The notes: generated by a model from the letters alone, not told the origin. A stretch of 64,000 nt of DNA from Sedimenticola selenatireducens DSM 17993 (GCF_000428045.1 NZ_KE386614.1:72066-136065); one strand, 5' to 3'. Numbered from the stretch's first letter, positions 29,886 to 38,852 are shown. Numbers and translations: made by a program.

Positions 29886-31631
29886 ATGCGGCAGTCGCTT
29901 CAACTGATTTTCACCCTCGCATTTTCCTGGACACTTGTCAGCTGTCAAACCGCCCAGGTCAAGACCGCCCCCGAGGAGACTGCCTCCGCATCCACCGGGC
30001 AGGCGGACCCCTCGCGACAGGCCGCCGCCCCGGAGGGCGGTGTTCCTGAATTGACCGAGGATATCGTTTTTAATCTGCTGGCGGGCGAAGTGGCCGCGCA
30101 ACGGGGGGCCTTGAGCGAGGCCTACGACTACCAGTTGCGTACCGCCCGGTTGTCCGGCGATGCCACCGCTGCGGAGCGTGCGACCCGCCTGGCACTGCAC
30201 ATGGACAAAAGCGAACTTGCCGTCGAGGCGGCCGCCCTTTGGGTGGAGTTGGCGCCGGAGGACCTTACGGCGCGTCAACTGCTGGTGGTGATGCTGTTGC
30301 GCCGCAACGCGGACGTGCCCGTGCTGGAGCACCTCAAGGCGATCGTGCGCATCAGTGAGAACAAGGATGAGAACGGCTTTCTGAATGTCATGGCGGCGAT
30401 CAACCGCGAGCTGAAGCGCGAGTCGGCCATGGAACTGATGCGCAAGCTGGTGCTGGAGTTTCCCGGAGATCCCCGGGGTGGCTATGCGCTGACCATCGCC
30501 GCATTGGTGGACAAGGACTTTGCGGCGGCGGAACGCGAAGCCAACACGCTGGTCACCGACCACCCCGACTGGCCGAAGGGCTATCTGGTGCTGAGCCGGG
30601 TGTTCCTGGCCCAGGGCGACAAGGCCGGGGCCAGGACGCTGCTGGCGGATGCCGTCGGCCGTTTTCCGGACGATCCGTTCCTGTTGTCCGCCTACGCGCG
30701 GCTGCTGGTGGATGCCAAGGAGCTGGAGGCGGCCTATGAGCAGTTCCTGCGCCTGGAGAAGGTAGAGCAGGAGCAGGGCGATGCCAGCTACTGGCTTGGG
30801 TTGATTGCCCTGGAGCTGGGTCGGGACGAGGTGGCGCGCGGACATTTCCTGCGTCTGCTCGAGATCGATGGCCGCTCCGATGTGGCGGCCTACTATCTGG
30901 GGCGTATCGCGGAGCAGCGCAAGGAGTCGCAACAGGCCCTGCGGTGGTATCAGCGGGTCGAAGGCGGCGAGCATCGCGCCGAGGCCGAACTGCGCATCGT
31001 GCGGCTGATGGTGGCCACGGGGGAGTCCCGCGAGGTGTTCGAATGGCTGCAACGAATGCGTATCCAGTATCCGGATCAGGTGGTCAGGTACTACCTGATG
31101 GAAGTGGAGCTGTTGCGTGAGCACGGGACCCCGGAACAGGTGATGGCGCTGTTCGATACGGCCATTGGCGCCCTCCCCGACAGCAACGAGTTGCTCTACG
31201 CCCGCGGACTGTATGCCGCCACCCAGAGCCGGGTGGACATCCTGGAGCGGGACCTGCTTCAGGTGATCGCCAATGACCCCAAGCATGCTGACGCCCTTAA
31301 CGCCCTGGGATACACCCTGGCGGATCAGACCAACCGGCACCAGGAGGCGCTGGACTACATACAGCGCGCCCTGGCGCTGAAACCGGAGTCGGCGGCGATC
31401 CTGGACAGCATGGGCTGGGTGATGTTCCGGCTGGGTCGGTATCCGGAGGCACTTGATTACCTGCGCCAGGCCTACGAAAAACTGCCCGATGCGGAGATCG
31501 CGGCGCACCTGGGCGAGGTGCTCTGGGTGACCGGTGAGCGGCAACAGGCGCGCCAGGTGTGGCAGGAGATTCTCGATAAGACTCCGGAGAGCGAGCACGT
31601 GCTGGAAGTGATGCGTCGTCTCAAGATCTGA
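29886..31631 (+). CDS. Tetratricopeptide-repeat lipoprotein
   Basis: The 581-residue protein has a signal peptide ending in the lipobox LVSC and a low-complexity Ala/Glu linker, then TPR-type helical repeats through the rest. The clearest are at the C-terminus (DALNALGYTLADQTNRHQEA, LDSMGWVMFRLGRYPEALDY). It corresponds to the PA4667-type protein found beside hemA and before lolB-ispE in Pseudomonas. A periplasmic protein-interaction or outer-membrane scaffold role is inferred. It lies 33 bases before ispE, with no lolB between them. Confidence 0.88.
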   Translation: MRQSLQLIFTLAFSWTLVSCQTAQVKTAPEETASASTGQADPSRQAAAPEGGVPELTEDIVFNLLAGEVAAQRGALSEAYDYQLRTARLSGDATAAERATRLALHMDKSELAVEAAALWVELAPEDLTARQLLVVMLLRRNADVPVLEHLKAIVRISENKDENGFLNVMAAINRELKRESAMELMRKLVLEFPGDPRGGYALTIAALVDKDFAAAEREANTLVTDHPDWPKGYLVLSRVFLAQGDKAGARTLLADAVGRFPDDPFLLSAYARLLVDAKELEAAYEQFLRLEKVEQEQGDASYWLGLIALELGRDEVARGHFLRLLEIDGRSDVAAYYLGRIAEQRKESQQALRWYQRVEGGEHRAEAELRIVRLMVATGESREVFEWLQRMRIQYPDQVVRYYLMEVELLREHGTPEQVMALFDTAIGALPDSNELLYARGLYAATQSRVDILERDLLQVIANDPKHADALNALGYTLADQTNRHQEALDYIQRALALKPESAAILDSMGWVMFRLGRYPEALDYLRQAYEKLPDAEIAAHLGEVLWVTGERQQARQVWQEILDKTPESEHVLEVMRRLKI

Positions 31632-31664
31632 AATCGTCCCCAACCCCCTGAAGCTGTTTGCACC

Positions 31665-32546
31665 ATGCATATCACCGATAACGACTGGTGGCCGGCTCCG
31701 GCCAAGCTCAATCTCATGCTGCGGATCGTCGGCCGCCGCCCGGATGGCTACCACCTGCTGCAGACGGTGTTCCGTTTCGTCGACTACGGCGACCGGATTG
31801 CGTTCCGGGTCAGGCCGGATGGCGTGATCCGGCGGGTGCAGGGTAACGAGACGGTGGCGGAGTCCGCGGACCTGATGGTCCGGGCGGCGCGACTGTTGCA
31901 GCAGGAGTCGGGAACTTCCGGGGGGGTGGAGATCGCCCTGGTCAAGAAGATCCCCATGGGCGGCGGGCTGGGGGGCGGCAGTTCCGACGCCGCGACCGTG
32001 CTGGTGGCCCTCAACCGGCTGTGGGAGGTCGGCTATCCCGCGGGAAAACTGGCGCAGCTGGGCTTGCGCCTGGGCGCCGACGTGCCGGTCTTTATCCATG
32101 GCCAATCGGCGTGGGCCGAAGGGGTGGGCGAGGAGTTGACGCCGCTACGGATGCCGGCCGCCTGGTACCTGGTACTGGTGCCCCCTTGCCATGTCTCCAC
32201 GGCCGATGTTTTTAGCGATCCGCAATTGACACGAAACGCGCCGCAAACGACAATACGCGACTTTCTCGCCGGCTCCCAGGTCAATGATTGTCTGCCGGTC
32301 GTGCTCAAACGCTACCCCGAGGTCGCGACGGCCGTGGGGTGGCTGAACAGGTTCGCGCCAGCGCGGCTGACCGGTACCGGCGGGGCCGTATTCGCCGAGT
32401 TCGCCGGGGAAACCGAGGCCCGGCGGGTGTTGCGGCAGGTGCCGGGTCTATACACGGCGTTCCTGGCCCGGGGGCTGGACAGTTCCCCGTTGCTGGAACG
32501 CGTGGCGGGCTGGAACGGAAATCCGGAGACATCGCCAGGCGGCTAG
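31665..32546 (+). CDS. ispE: 4-diphosphocytidyl-2-C-methyl-D-erythritol kinase
   Basis: IspE phosphorylates CDP-methylerythritol in the MEP isoprenoid pathway. The 293-residue protein has the GHMP-kinase signatures WPAPAKLNLMLRIVGRRPDGYH near the N-terminus, the ATP loop PMGGGLGGGSSDAATVLVAL, and the C-terminal RLTGTGGAVFAEF. It sits directly before tRNA-Gln and prs, a conserved order. Confidence 0.97.
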   Translation: MHITDNDWWPAPAKLNLMLRIVGRRPDGYHLLQTVFRFVDYGDRIAFRVRPDGVIRRVQGNETVAESADLMVRAARLLQQESGTSGGVEIALVKKIPMGGGLGGGSSDAATVLVALNRLWEVGYPAGKLAQLGLRLGADVPVFIHGQSAWAEGVGEELTPLRMPAAWYLVLVPPCHVSTADVFSDPQLTRNAPQTTIRDFLAGSQVNDCLPVVLKRYPEVATAVGWLNRFAPARLTGTGGAVFAEFAGETEARRVLRQVPGLYTAFLARGLDSSPLLERVAGWNGNPETSPGG

Positions 32547-32661
32547 GTCTCACCTTTGTCCATAACTACCGACGAACACGCGTGTAGGATGGGTGGAGGC
32601 GCTCACCGGGCTTGTTCACCCCAACCCGGCCGCGATGGAAGAGAAAAGGTAAACGATTAAT

Positions 32662-32736
32662 TGGGGCGTCGCCAAGCGGCTAGGCACCTGGTTTTGATCC
32701 AGGCATACGTAGGTTCGAATCCTACCGCCCCAGCCA
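32662..32736 (+). tRNA. tRNA-Gln (anticodon TTG)
   Basis: A complete 75-base tRNA including an encoded CCA end. The acceptor stem pairs TGGGGCG with CGCCCCA, the anticodon loop TTTTGAT (32692-32698) carries anticodon TTG at 32694-32696, and the T-arm contains GGTTCGAATCC. It decodes CAA (and CAG by wobble). A tRNA-Gln between ispE and prs is a typical gammaproteobacterial position. Confidence 0.97.
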
Positions 32737-32788
32737 TATTTCAGAGGTATCTGCCGGGCAGTGCCTGGGCGGAAGGAAGAGAACCCAC

Positions 32789-32885
32789 AGGTTCGAAAGG
32801 TCGGCGCAGCGAACCTGACAGCGGCTTGCCGCTGGCCCCGAAGGGGCGGAGGGCGCAGCCCGGAGTCATCCTGCCGCCCCAGCCA
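32789..32885 (+). repeat. Tandem partial copy of the tRNA-Gln 3' half interrupted in the T loop
   Basis: AGGTTCGAA at 32789-32797 and TCATCCTGCCGCCCCAGCCA at 32866-32885 match the two sides of the tRNA-Gln T-loop, and the second match runs through the acceptor 3' strand and CCA. Between them is about 68 bases rich in short hairpins (AGCGGCTTGCCGCT, GCCCCGAAGGGGC, GGGCGCAGCCC). The acceptor 5' strand, D arm and anticodon arm are absent, so this is not a functional tRNA. Confidence 0.65.
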
Positions 32886-32984
32886 TATATTTAGCCAGGC
32901 ATCCGCGGGCAGTTGCCCGGGCCGGCCAGCACATTGAAGTGCAATCATTTCCCGTTGTATGTCAGACAGGTGGAGAGGCGAGTC

Positions 32985-33938
32985 ATGCCAGATAGCCACA
33001 TGATGGTTTTTTCAGGAAATTCCAATCCTGAACTTGTTAGCGAGATCACCTCTCGCCTCAGTCTGCGTACGGGTAGGGCGGTGGTTGGCCGCTTCAGCGA
33101 CGGCGAGGCCATGGCCGAGATTCAGGAGAGCGTGCGTGGCCGTGACGTGTACGTCATCCAGAGCACCTCGCAGCCGACCAATGACAACCTGATGGAGTTG
33201 TTGGTACTGATCGACGCGCTGCGCTGGGCATCGGCGGAGCGTATTACGGCGGTGATCCCCTATTTCGGCTATGCGCGCCAGGACCGGCGGCCGCGCTCCG
33301 CCCGGGTGCCGATTACCGCCCGGCTGGTGGCCAAGCAGATCGCGGCGGCGGGTGCCGACCGGGTGGTGACGGTCGATCTGCATGCCGACCAGATCCAGGG
33401 TTTTTTCGATATTCCGGTGGACAATATCTACGCCCTGCCGGTGCTGCTGGGCGATGTGTGGCGTCAGAAGTACCCCAACCTGATGGTGGTCTCGCCGGAC
33501 GTGGGCGGCGTGGTGCGCGCCCGGGCGCTGGCCAAGCAGCTGGATGACGCGGACCTGGCGATCATCGACAAGCGCCGGCCCAAGGCCAATGACGCCCAGG
33601 TGATGAATATTATCGGTGACGTCAAGGGACGCACCTGCGTGTTGATCGACGACATGGTCGATACCGCCGGCACCCTGTGCAAGGCGGCCCAGGCGCTCAA
33701 GGATCGGGGGGCGGAGCAGGTGATCGCCTACTGTACCCATCCGGTGTTGTCCGGGCCGGCGATTCACAATATTGAGAATTCGGTACTCGACCAGCTGGTG
33801 GTCTCGAACACCATTCAGCTGCACGAGGAGGCGCGGCACTGCACCCGGATTCGCCAGATCTGCATCGCGGAGCTGCTGGCGGAGACCATGCGCAGGATCG
33901 CCCTCAATGAATCGGTGACCTCACTCTTCATGGAGTGA
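32985..33938 (+). CDS. prs: Ribose-phosphate pyrophosphokinase
   Basis: Prs makes PRPP for nucleotide, histidine and tryptophan synthesis. I use ATG 32985 (317 residues), preceded by GGAGAGG; the longer frame from 32913 adds a non-conserved leader. Signatures are [33 protein letters not shown] and the PRPP-binding [17 protein letters not shown]. It precedes rplY and pth. Confidence 0.98.
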   Translation: MPDSHMMVFSGNSNPELVSEITSRLSLRTGRAVVGRFSDGEAMAEIQESVRGRDVYVIQSTSQPTNDNLMELLVLIDALRWASAERITAVIPYFGYARQDRRPRSARVPITARLVAKQIAAAGADRVVTVDLHADQIQGFFDIPVDNIYALPVLLGDVWRQKYPNLMVVSPDVGGVVRARALAKQLDDADLAIIDKRRPKANDAQVMNIIGDVKGRTCVLIDDMVDTAGTLCKAAQALKDRGAEQVIAYCTHPVLSGPAIHNIENSVLDQLVVSNTIQLHEEARHCTRIRQICIAELLAETMRRIALNESVTSLFME

Positions 33939-34010
33939 TCGCCAGTCCTTCACCGTCAATTCTGGTCGCGGAGAGATGGTGATTATTTAACTGATGATTT
34001 GGAGAAAATC

Positions 34011-34640
34011 ATGAAAGATGTATTTGTTGTTAACGCGCAGCTGCGCACTGATACAGGGAAGGGTGCGAGCCGCCGCCTGCGTCATGCCGGGCTGGTTCCG
34101 GGTATCGTCTATGGTGCTCACCAGGACCCCGCCATGATTTCCATGGTGCACAGCGATCTGATCCAGCGCCTGGATCAGGAGGCATTTTACTCCCACATTC
34201 TGACCCTGAAGATTGACGGCAAGTCCGAGCAGGTGATCCTGAAGGATCTGCAGCGCCATCCCGCGCGGCCGTTCATCATGCACGCGGACTTCCTGCGGGT
34301 CAGCGCCAAGGAGAAGCTCAAGACCCACGTGCCGCTGCACTTTGTGGGCGAGAACGTGTCGCCCGGCGTCAAGGCCGGTGGTGTGGTCTCGCATCTGCTC
34401 ACCGAGGTCGATGTGAGCTGCCTGCCGGGCGATCTGCCGGAGTACATCGAGGTCAACGTCTCTGGGCTGGCAATTGGCGACGCGGTCATGCTTTCCGAGC
34501 TGGCGCTGCCGAAGGGCGTCGAGTTGCCGGCACTGGCGCAGGATGAGCCGCAGGATGTGCAGGTGGTCTCTATCCACACTGCGCATGTGGCAGTGGAAGA
34601 AGGTGAGGCCGAAGAAGGAGAGGGTGCTGCGGAGGAGTAA
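34011..34640 (+). CDS. rplY: 50S ribosomal protein L25, long (CTC) form
   Basis: L25 binds 5S rRNA. The 209-residue product starts at ATG 34011 (MKDVFVVNAQLRTDTGKGASRRLRHAG), with a GGAG site 8 bases upstream. The N-terminal ~90 residues are the L25 domain; the remainder is the CTC-type C-terminal beta domain, ending in an acidic tail of Glu/Gly. The long form is usual outside enterobacteria. Confidence 0.97.
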   Translation: MKDVFVVNAQLRTDTGKGASRRLRHAGLVPGIVYGAHQDPAMISMVHSDLIQRLDQEAFYSHILTLKIDGKSEQVILKDLQRHPARPFIMHADFLRVSAKEKLKTHVPLHFVGENVSPGVKAGGVVSHLLTEVDVSCLPGDLPEYIEVNVSGLAIGDAVMLSELALPKGVELPALAQDEPQDVQVVSIHTAHVAVEEGEAEEGEGAAEE

Positions 34641-34661
34641 TTCGCGTATTCTGCTCCAAGT

Positions 34662-34695
34662 AAGTGGGCCGGGCATTGCCCGGCCCACTTGTTTA
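34662..34695 (+). terminator. Strong hairpin after rplY, probable terminator
   Basis: AAGTGGGCCGGGC-ATT-GCCCGGCCCACTT forms a 13-bp perfect stem with a 3-base loop at 34662-34690, followed by GTTTAT. The U-tract is short, so termination may be partial, and pth begins 46 bases later. Confidence 0.6.
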
Positions 34696-34741
34696 TGACC
34701 TTTCTGTATATCAGTCTGCTGATAACCGAGCGACAGTCTGA

Positions 34742-35332
34742 ATGACCAATCTGCCTACACAGCCTATCCGCCTGATTGTCGGCCTCGGTAACCCGGGGGC
34801 TGACTATGCCGCGACGCGCCACAACGCGGGTTACTGGTTCGTGGATCTCCTCGCGGAGCGGCATGGCGGCGTTTTCAGGGCGGAATCGAAATTCCATGGC
34901 CAGGTGTGTCGCATCCTGGTCAGGGGGCGGGAGTGCTGGTTGCTCAAACCGTCTACCTTCATGAATCGCAGCGGGCAGTCACTTTCCAGCCTGGCCAAAT
35001 ACTACAAGATAGGTCTTGAAGAGATCCTGGTCGCGCATGACGAGCTGGACATGCCGCCGGGTGTGGCGCGGCTCAAGTTCGGCGGCGGCCACGCCGGCCA
35101 CAACGGTCTGCGGGACATTGTCAGCGCCATGGGGGGCAAGGATTTCTGGCGTCTGCGGATCGGCATCGATCACCCCGGCAATGCCCGCGAGGTGGTCAAC
35201 TATGTGCTGGGTCGCCCCTCGAAACAGGACGCCGATGCCATTGCCGGTGCGCTCGATGCGAGTGAGCGGGTACTCACCGACCTGGTGGAGGGGCGCTTTC
35301 AGCTGGCGATGAACGCGCTGCATTCGGGTTGA
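34742..35332 (+). CDS. pth: Peptidyl-tRNA hydrolase
   Basis: Pth recycles peptidyl-tRNA released from ribosomes. The 196-residue protein has the motifs LIVGLGNPGADYAATRHNAG (with the catalytic histidine), PSTFMNRSGQS, and KFGGGHAGHNGLRDI. It ends 39 bases from the convergent FNR-like gene; ychF, often next to pth, is not here. Confidence 0.97.
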   Translation: MTNLPTQPIRLIVGLGNPGADYAATRHNAGYWFVDLLAERHGGVFRAESKFHGQVCRILVRGRECWLLKPSTFMNRSGQSLSSLAKYYKIGLEEILVAHDELDMPPGVARLKFGGGHAGHNGLRDIVSAMGGKDFWRLRIGIDHPGNAREVVNYVLGRPSKQDADAIAGALDASERVLTDLVEGRFQLAMNALHSG

Positions 35333-35371
35333 TGGACGGGGCGAGCCGGAGTGCCGCGTCCGGTTCCGGGA

Positions 35372-36112
35372 TCACAACCGGGACACATACTCCTTGCCGG
35401 AAACGGAAAGATCACGTAATTCGGCCATATCCAGCAGGGCTATCCCGCGTCCTTTGACACCGATCACCCGTGCATCGGCAAGACGTTTCAACACCCGGCT
35501 AACGGTCTCCTGGGCCATGCCAAGATGGCAGGCAATATCGCTGCGGCTCATTCTCAGCTTAACCAATGGCGTCCTGTCCACTCCCCTTTCCGGGAGCCGT
35601 CGGTGCATCTCCAGGAGAAAATCAGCCACCCGGGCGTCACTGTGCATCCGGTGGCGGAATAACGACGCCTGGAGAAGCGTCTGTTCCAAATTACATGCGT
35701 GGATGATGGATCGGGTCAACTGCAGATTGTCCTGCCGACGATTCAGCAGCAGGCGGCGGGGCAGCCGGCACAACTGGCTGTCCATCGTGGCCATGGCACG
35801 CACGCGTTTCATGCCGTCATCGAGCAAGCCCTGGGTTCCGAACGGCTCGCCTGGAAATCGAAAGCTGGCCCACTCCAGATCGCCAACCCGCTGGCTGATC
35901 CTGATACAGCCGCTGCGAACCACATACACCGCGTCGGGTGAGAATTGCAGCCCTTGACGCACCGCGTGCAGCGCCTCGCCGTTGGAGGCGCGGTCACCGT
36001 AGGGACAGACCGCGTTCAGTGGGCAGGACTCCGCGTTTATCACGCCACTTCCGGCACCGACACTATCGGCGACCCTTGATTTGTACAGGGTTAGGCAGGG
36101 ACTGGACGACAT
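35372..36112 (-). CDS. FNR/CRP-family transcriptional regulator
   Basis: A 246-residue regulator (ATG 36110-36112, preceded by a perfect AAGGAGGTG). An N-terminal cysteine pair C-x5-C (CPLNAVC, residues 30-36) and a cysteine in SQLCRLP (about 115) correspond to three of the four [4Fe-4S] ligands of E. coli FNR (C23, C29, C122). The C20 equivalent is alanine; C6 or C69 might substitute. The cNMP-like barrel and dimer helix lead to a helix-turn-helix with MAQETVSRVLKRL, which keeps the FNR E--SR recognition residues. It is the last gene of the respiratory island and its likely regulator. Confidence 0.88.
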   Translation of the reverse strand: MSSSPCLTLYKSRVADSVGAGSGVINAESCPLNAVCPYGDRASNGEALHAVRQGLQFSPDAVYVVRSGCIRISQRVGDLEWASFRFPGEPFGTQGLLDDGMKRVRAMATMDSQLCRLPRRLLLNRRQDNLQLTRSIIHACNLEQTLLQASLFRHRMHSDARVADFLLEMHRRLPERGVDRTPLVKLRMSRSDIACHLGMAQETVSRVLKRLADARVIGVKGRGIALLDMAELRDLSVSGKEYVSRL

Positions 36113-36225
36113 CGATTTCACCTCCTTATCGGTTCAGTGGTTCTCGGCAGAATTTTTACTGTTCCGGTGTTCCATCACCACCCGGGACAGCTTGTGCCTG
36201 GGCTTTCAGATCGCGTGGCGGCTCA

Positions 36226-36816
36226 TCACTCATCGAACTCCGACACATCCTTGTGCGCAATACCCTGATGGCAATCAATGCAGGTCTCGCCGGTCTCCTT
36301 GATCTCCTCGTGTGCCTGCCACGCCATTTCCGTCTGTGCCGCCTCGGTCATGCCCTCGATGCCGTGGCAGTTGCGACACTCCCGCGAATTGCTGGCCCGC
36401 ATCGACGCCCATACGCGTTTCGCGAGCTCCACCCTTTTGGCCTCGAATTTTTCCGGGGTGTCAACCGTACCCATGACCTTGTGAAACAGTTCATTACTGG
36501 CCTGAATTTTTCTCATCAACTTATAACCCCAGGGGCGCGGCACATGACAATCGGCGCATGTTGCCCGAACACCAGTACGGTTCTGGTAATGCACCGTCTC
36601 CTTGTACTCCTGGTAGACAGTATCCCGCATTTCATGGCAGCTGATGCAGAACGAGAGCGAGTTGCTCGCTTCCATCGCAGTATTGAACCCGCCCCAAAAA
36701 ATGATGCCACCAAATAGACCGATCACGAGCAAGGTCAGTATTGAATACTTTGCACTAGGCCTTCTAAGTACACTCCACCAGCGGCGCAGCGTGCCAGGTT
36801 TGTTTGTTTTACTCAT
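36226..36816 (-). CDS. NapC/NirT-type membrane-anchored tetraheme cytochrome c
   Basis: These proteins oxidise menaquinol or ubiquinol and pass electrons to periplasmic partners. From ATG 36814-36816 the product has 196 residues: an N-terminal cytoplasmic stretch, one membrane anchor (ILTLLVIGLFGGIIFWGGFN) and four heme motifs CISCH, CADCH, CRNCH and CIDCH. The length fits NapC/NrfH-like proteins. It is the only quinol-oxidising candidate in the locus, so it probably feeds the upstream-encoded molybdoenzyme or cytochromes. The 304-base gap before it may contain a separate promoter. Confidence 0.9.
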   Translation of the reverse strand: MSKTNKPGTLRRWWSVLRRPSAKYSILTLLVIGLFGGIIFWGGFNTAMEASNSLSFCISCHEMRDTVYQEYKETVHYQNRTGVRATCADCHVPRPWGYKLMRKIQASNELFHKVMGTVDTPEKFEAKRVELAKRVWASMRASNSRECRNCHGIEGMTEAAQTEMAWQAHEEIKETGETCIDCHQGIAHKDVSEFDE

Positions 36817-37120
36817 ATCGACTACCCCTGAAATTCCGGACGATAAAATTAGCCCGCGATCGCCGTTTTGATCGCGCAATGGCGGGCAATGCACACCCTG
36901 CGGGCGGATTGGCCTGGATGGCGGGTGAATAAGCGACAGCGCGCGCCATCCTCGGGTCTGTCAGGTACATCCCTGTACCACGCGTCACCGCCGCATTATT
37001 GGTGGATGCGCCTGCCGGTTTGTCCACCCTGTCATCGCAGCCGTTCCACCAAGACCGTGAACCCGGCTATACCGATGTGCCCACTTCCAGACCAACCTGT
37101 GCCGGCAACCGGGAGCCAGT
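36817..37120. other. Intergenic region upstream of the NapC-type gene
   Basis: 304 bases on a same-strand gap within the island. It contains several hairpins: CGCGATCGCC...GATCGCG near 36855-36876 and GGTACATCCCTGTACC at 36963-36978. The second is the same constant-loop hairpin type seen before prfA. No gene is supported; a promoter for the NapC-FNR pair could lie here but no FNR box (TTGAT-N4-ATCAA) was found. Confidence 0.5.
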
Positions 37121-37828
37121 CTATTTCAACGTGTCCTTCGCCGTTTTTTGCAGCTCAACGCGGATTGGCGGTACCGGGTCCCCGGTGAAGATATCCTTGA
37201 GTTTGTAATGCTCGTGCATGGCATCGCCGTTTCTTACGAATTTGTCGAATTCGAAGTGGTACTTCGAATCGACATTTGGCGTGAACGGCGTGTAGGGCGG
37301 TTTCGCCGCTTTATAGGGAGAGCCTTCGTATGAAAGGTGGCACTTGGCGCATGCCTGCTCATATTCGAAATTTTGACCGGCCTCGACCAAAATGCCGCGA
37401 GCGGTCGGCTCGGACTTTTTCTTCATGAGCGACTGGGCACTGCCATGCTCGGCCCGGTATAACTTTCCGGCGCCATGACAGGATTCACAGTTGACAGAGC
37501 CCATGGATTTTTTTCCGCCTGGTTTCATACCGACCTTATAACCGGTTTTTTCTCCAAAACCCGTTGTATGACAGGTCAGGCACTCCTTGTCCTGGGTGTA
37601 ATCTTTCTCAGGGTCCAGCTTGGCTGCCTTTTTGGCGTCAGCCTTCGCGCCTGGCTTTAGCGATTCAAAGGACTTTGCATGCGCCGTCCCAGACCATGAT
37701 TCTCCCTGCGGTTTGTGACATTTGGTGCAATTCTTTACCCCGACGTAGACGGCATCCGCACTAATGGCACCCGGCGCCATACTCATCATGGCTACCGCGC
37801 TGATGAGCCATACAAAAATATGTTTCAT
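37121..37828 (-). CDS. Periplasmic tetraheme cytochrome c (c554-like)
   Basis: The 235-residue protein has a signal peptide cleaved near AISA-DA and four heme motifs: CTKCH, CLTCH, CESCH and CAKCH. The arrangement, with GVKNCTKCHKPQGESW near the mature N-terminus and a Lys-rich spacer, resembles cytochrome c554-type proteins. It is likely a soluble electron shuttle between the NapC-type protein and other members of the island. It ends with a Lys-rich tail; no membrane anchor is seen. Confidence 0.88.
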   Translation of the reverse strand: MKHIFVWLISAVAMMSMAPGAISADAVYVGVKNCTKCHKPQGESWSGTAHAKSFESLKPGAKADAKKAAKLDPEKDYTQDKECLTCHTTGFGEKTGYKVGMKPGGKKSMGSVNCESCHGAGKLYRAEHGSAQSLMKKKSEPTARGILVEAGQNFEYEQACAKCHLSYEGSPYKAAKPPYTPFTPNVDSKYHFEFDKFVRNGDAMHEHYKLKDIFTGDPVPPIRVELQKTAKDTLK

Positions 37829-37919
37829 GATGTTATTCTCCCCTCGAATGATCTTTAATCCTGATTAATACAAACCGATGCGCTGAATTTTCGTGGACAG
37901 CATTCGGCCTCTGGCCCTC

Positions 37920-38852
37920 TCAGCAGCCGCACTCCTGTTCAACGGAAATGCCAACCTGGGCACTGGCCTTTTGTCCATTTTCATCCTCCACCCGCAACGT
38001 GACGATATAAAGCCCTTGCGTGAACGTATGCTCGACGACCTTTTCCGTTGAAGATTCACCGTCGCCAAAATTCCAGGTGACGCTCTTTATCTTTCCACTG
38101 CCGCCACCGGTCAGCGCCTTGAAGGTTACCTTGTAGGGTGCGTCGCCTCGGCGATTTCTTACACCGCCGATTCGTGCCATAAGATTACCGCCAACGGGAG
38201 CCAATACTTCCTCGACAAAAAGACTTCCACCGAGGACATGTGACGCCTTGGTCAGGGATTCCTTGATCTTATCCTCCATCATTACGACATCCTGCTGGCT
38301 CATGTTGCTGCCTTTTGTAACTTCCGCTTGTTGTCCGTCATCCACTCTCAAGCGGGTTGAACCGACATCCGTTACCAGGCGACCTATAAGCGACCATGCC
38401 GTAAAACTGTCCTTTTCAGGATCGTACTTTATTGCAAACTCCGAACCTTGGGTTCGCACATCCATTGCACCCATGCGGACCTTGAATTCGGAAAACAGGT
38501 GCTCGGGTACCTGCGCCTTAACAAACAGGCGTCCGTTGATGATGTCCAGATAGGTCTTTTCAATCTTTTTTTCGAGATCGAAGATGACGCCGGTCAGGGC
38601 AACTTCCGAATTGGGATAGACTCTGACCATGCTTCCGTTCGACCAAGTGATGTTCGCGGCGGACCTGTTCCTGGTTGCGAGGCGGTCGCCACGAGTCAGG
38701 ACGTCACCGTCGGATACCTTTACCCACTTTTCCGTTCCGGGTTTGAGTACTTCCACATCGCCATCTGCCCGTGTGACGCGTACCACCGACGCGTCATCGG
38801 CCCATGTGAACACGGCCCAAAACATTAGCATGGAGGCAATTACGTATTTCAT
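37920..38852 (-). CDS. Exported FecR-domain protein with C-terminal PKD domain
   Basis: From ATG 38850-38852 (AGGAGA nine bases upstream) the product has 310 residues. A signal peptide ends near TWA-DD. Residues about 20-175 match the FecR/OstA-like fold (WVKVSDGDVLTRGDRLATRN, then MDVRTQGSEFAIKYD). A PKD-like immunoglobulin fold follows at about 215-305, with VTWNFGDGESSTEKVVEHTF. The C-terminus ends in CGC, possibly a metal or disulfide site. There is no N-terminal anti-sigma region, so a structural or ligand-binding periplasmic role is more likely than classic FecR signalling. Confidence 0.82.
   Translation of the reverse strand: MKYVIASMLMFWAVFTWADDASVVRVTRADGDVEVLKPGTEKWVKVSDGDVLTRGDRLATRNRSAANITWSNGSMVRVYPNSEVALTGVIFDLEKKIEKTYLDIINGRLFVKAQVPEHLFSEFKVRMGAMDVRTQGSEFAIKYDPEKDSFTAWSLIGRLVTDVGSTRLRVDDGQQAEVTKGSNMSQQDVVMMEDKIKESLTKASHVLGGSLFVEEVLAPVGGNLMARIGGVRNRRGDAPYKVTFKALTGGGSGKIKSVTWNFGDGESSTEKVVEHTFTQGLYIVTLRVEDENGQKASAQVGISVEQECGC

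Noticed and set aside
29871-32105. A 744-codon minus-strand open frame
   Set aside because: It lies opposite the TPR lipoprotein and ispE genes, both clearly coding; the translated sequence is His/Gln/Arg-rich and has no recognisable domain.
32789-32885. A second functional tRNA-Gln
   Set aside because: Acceptor 5' strand, D arm and anticodon arm are missing and the T loop is interrupted.
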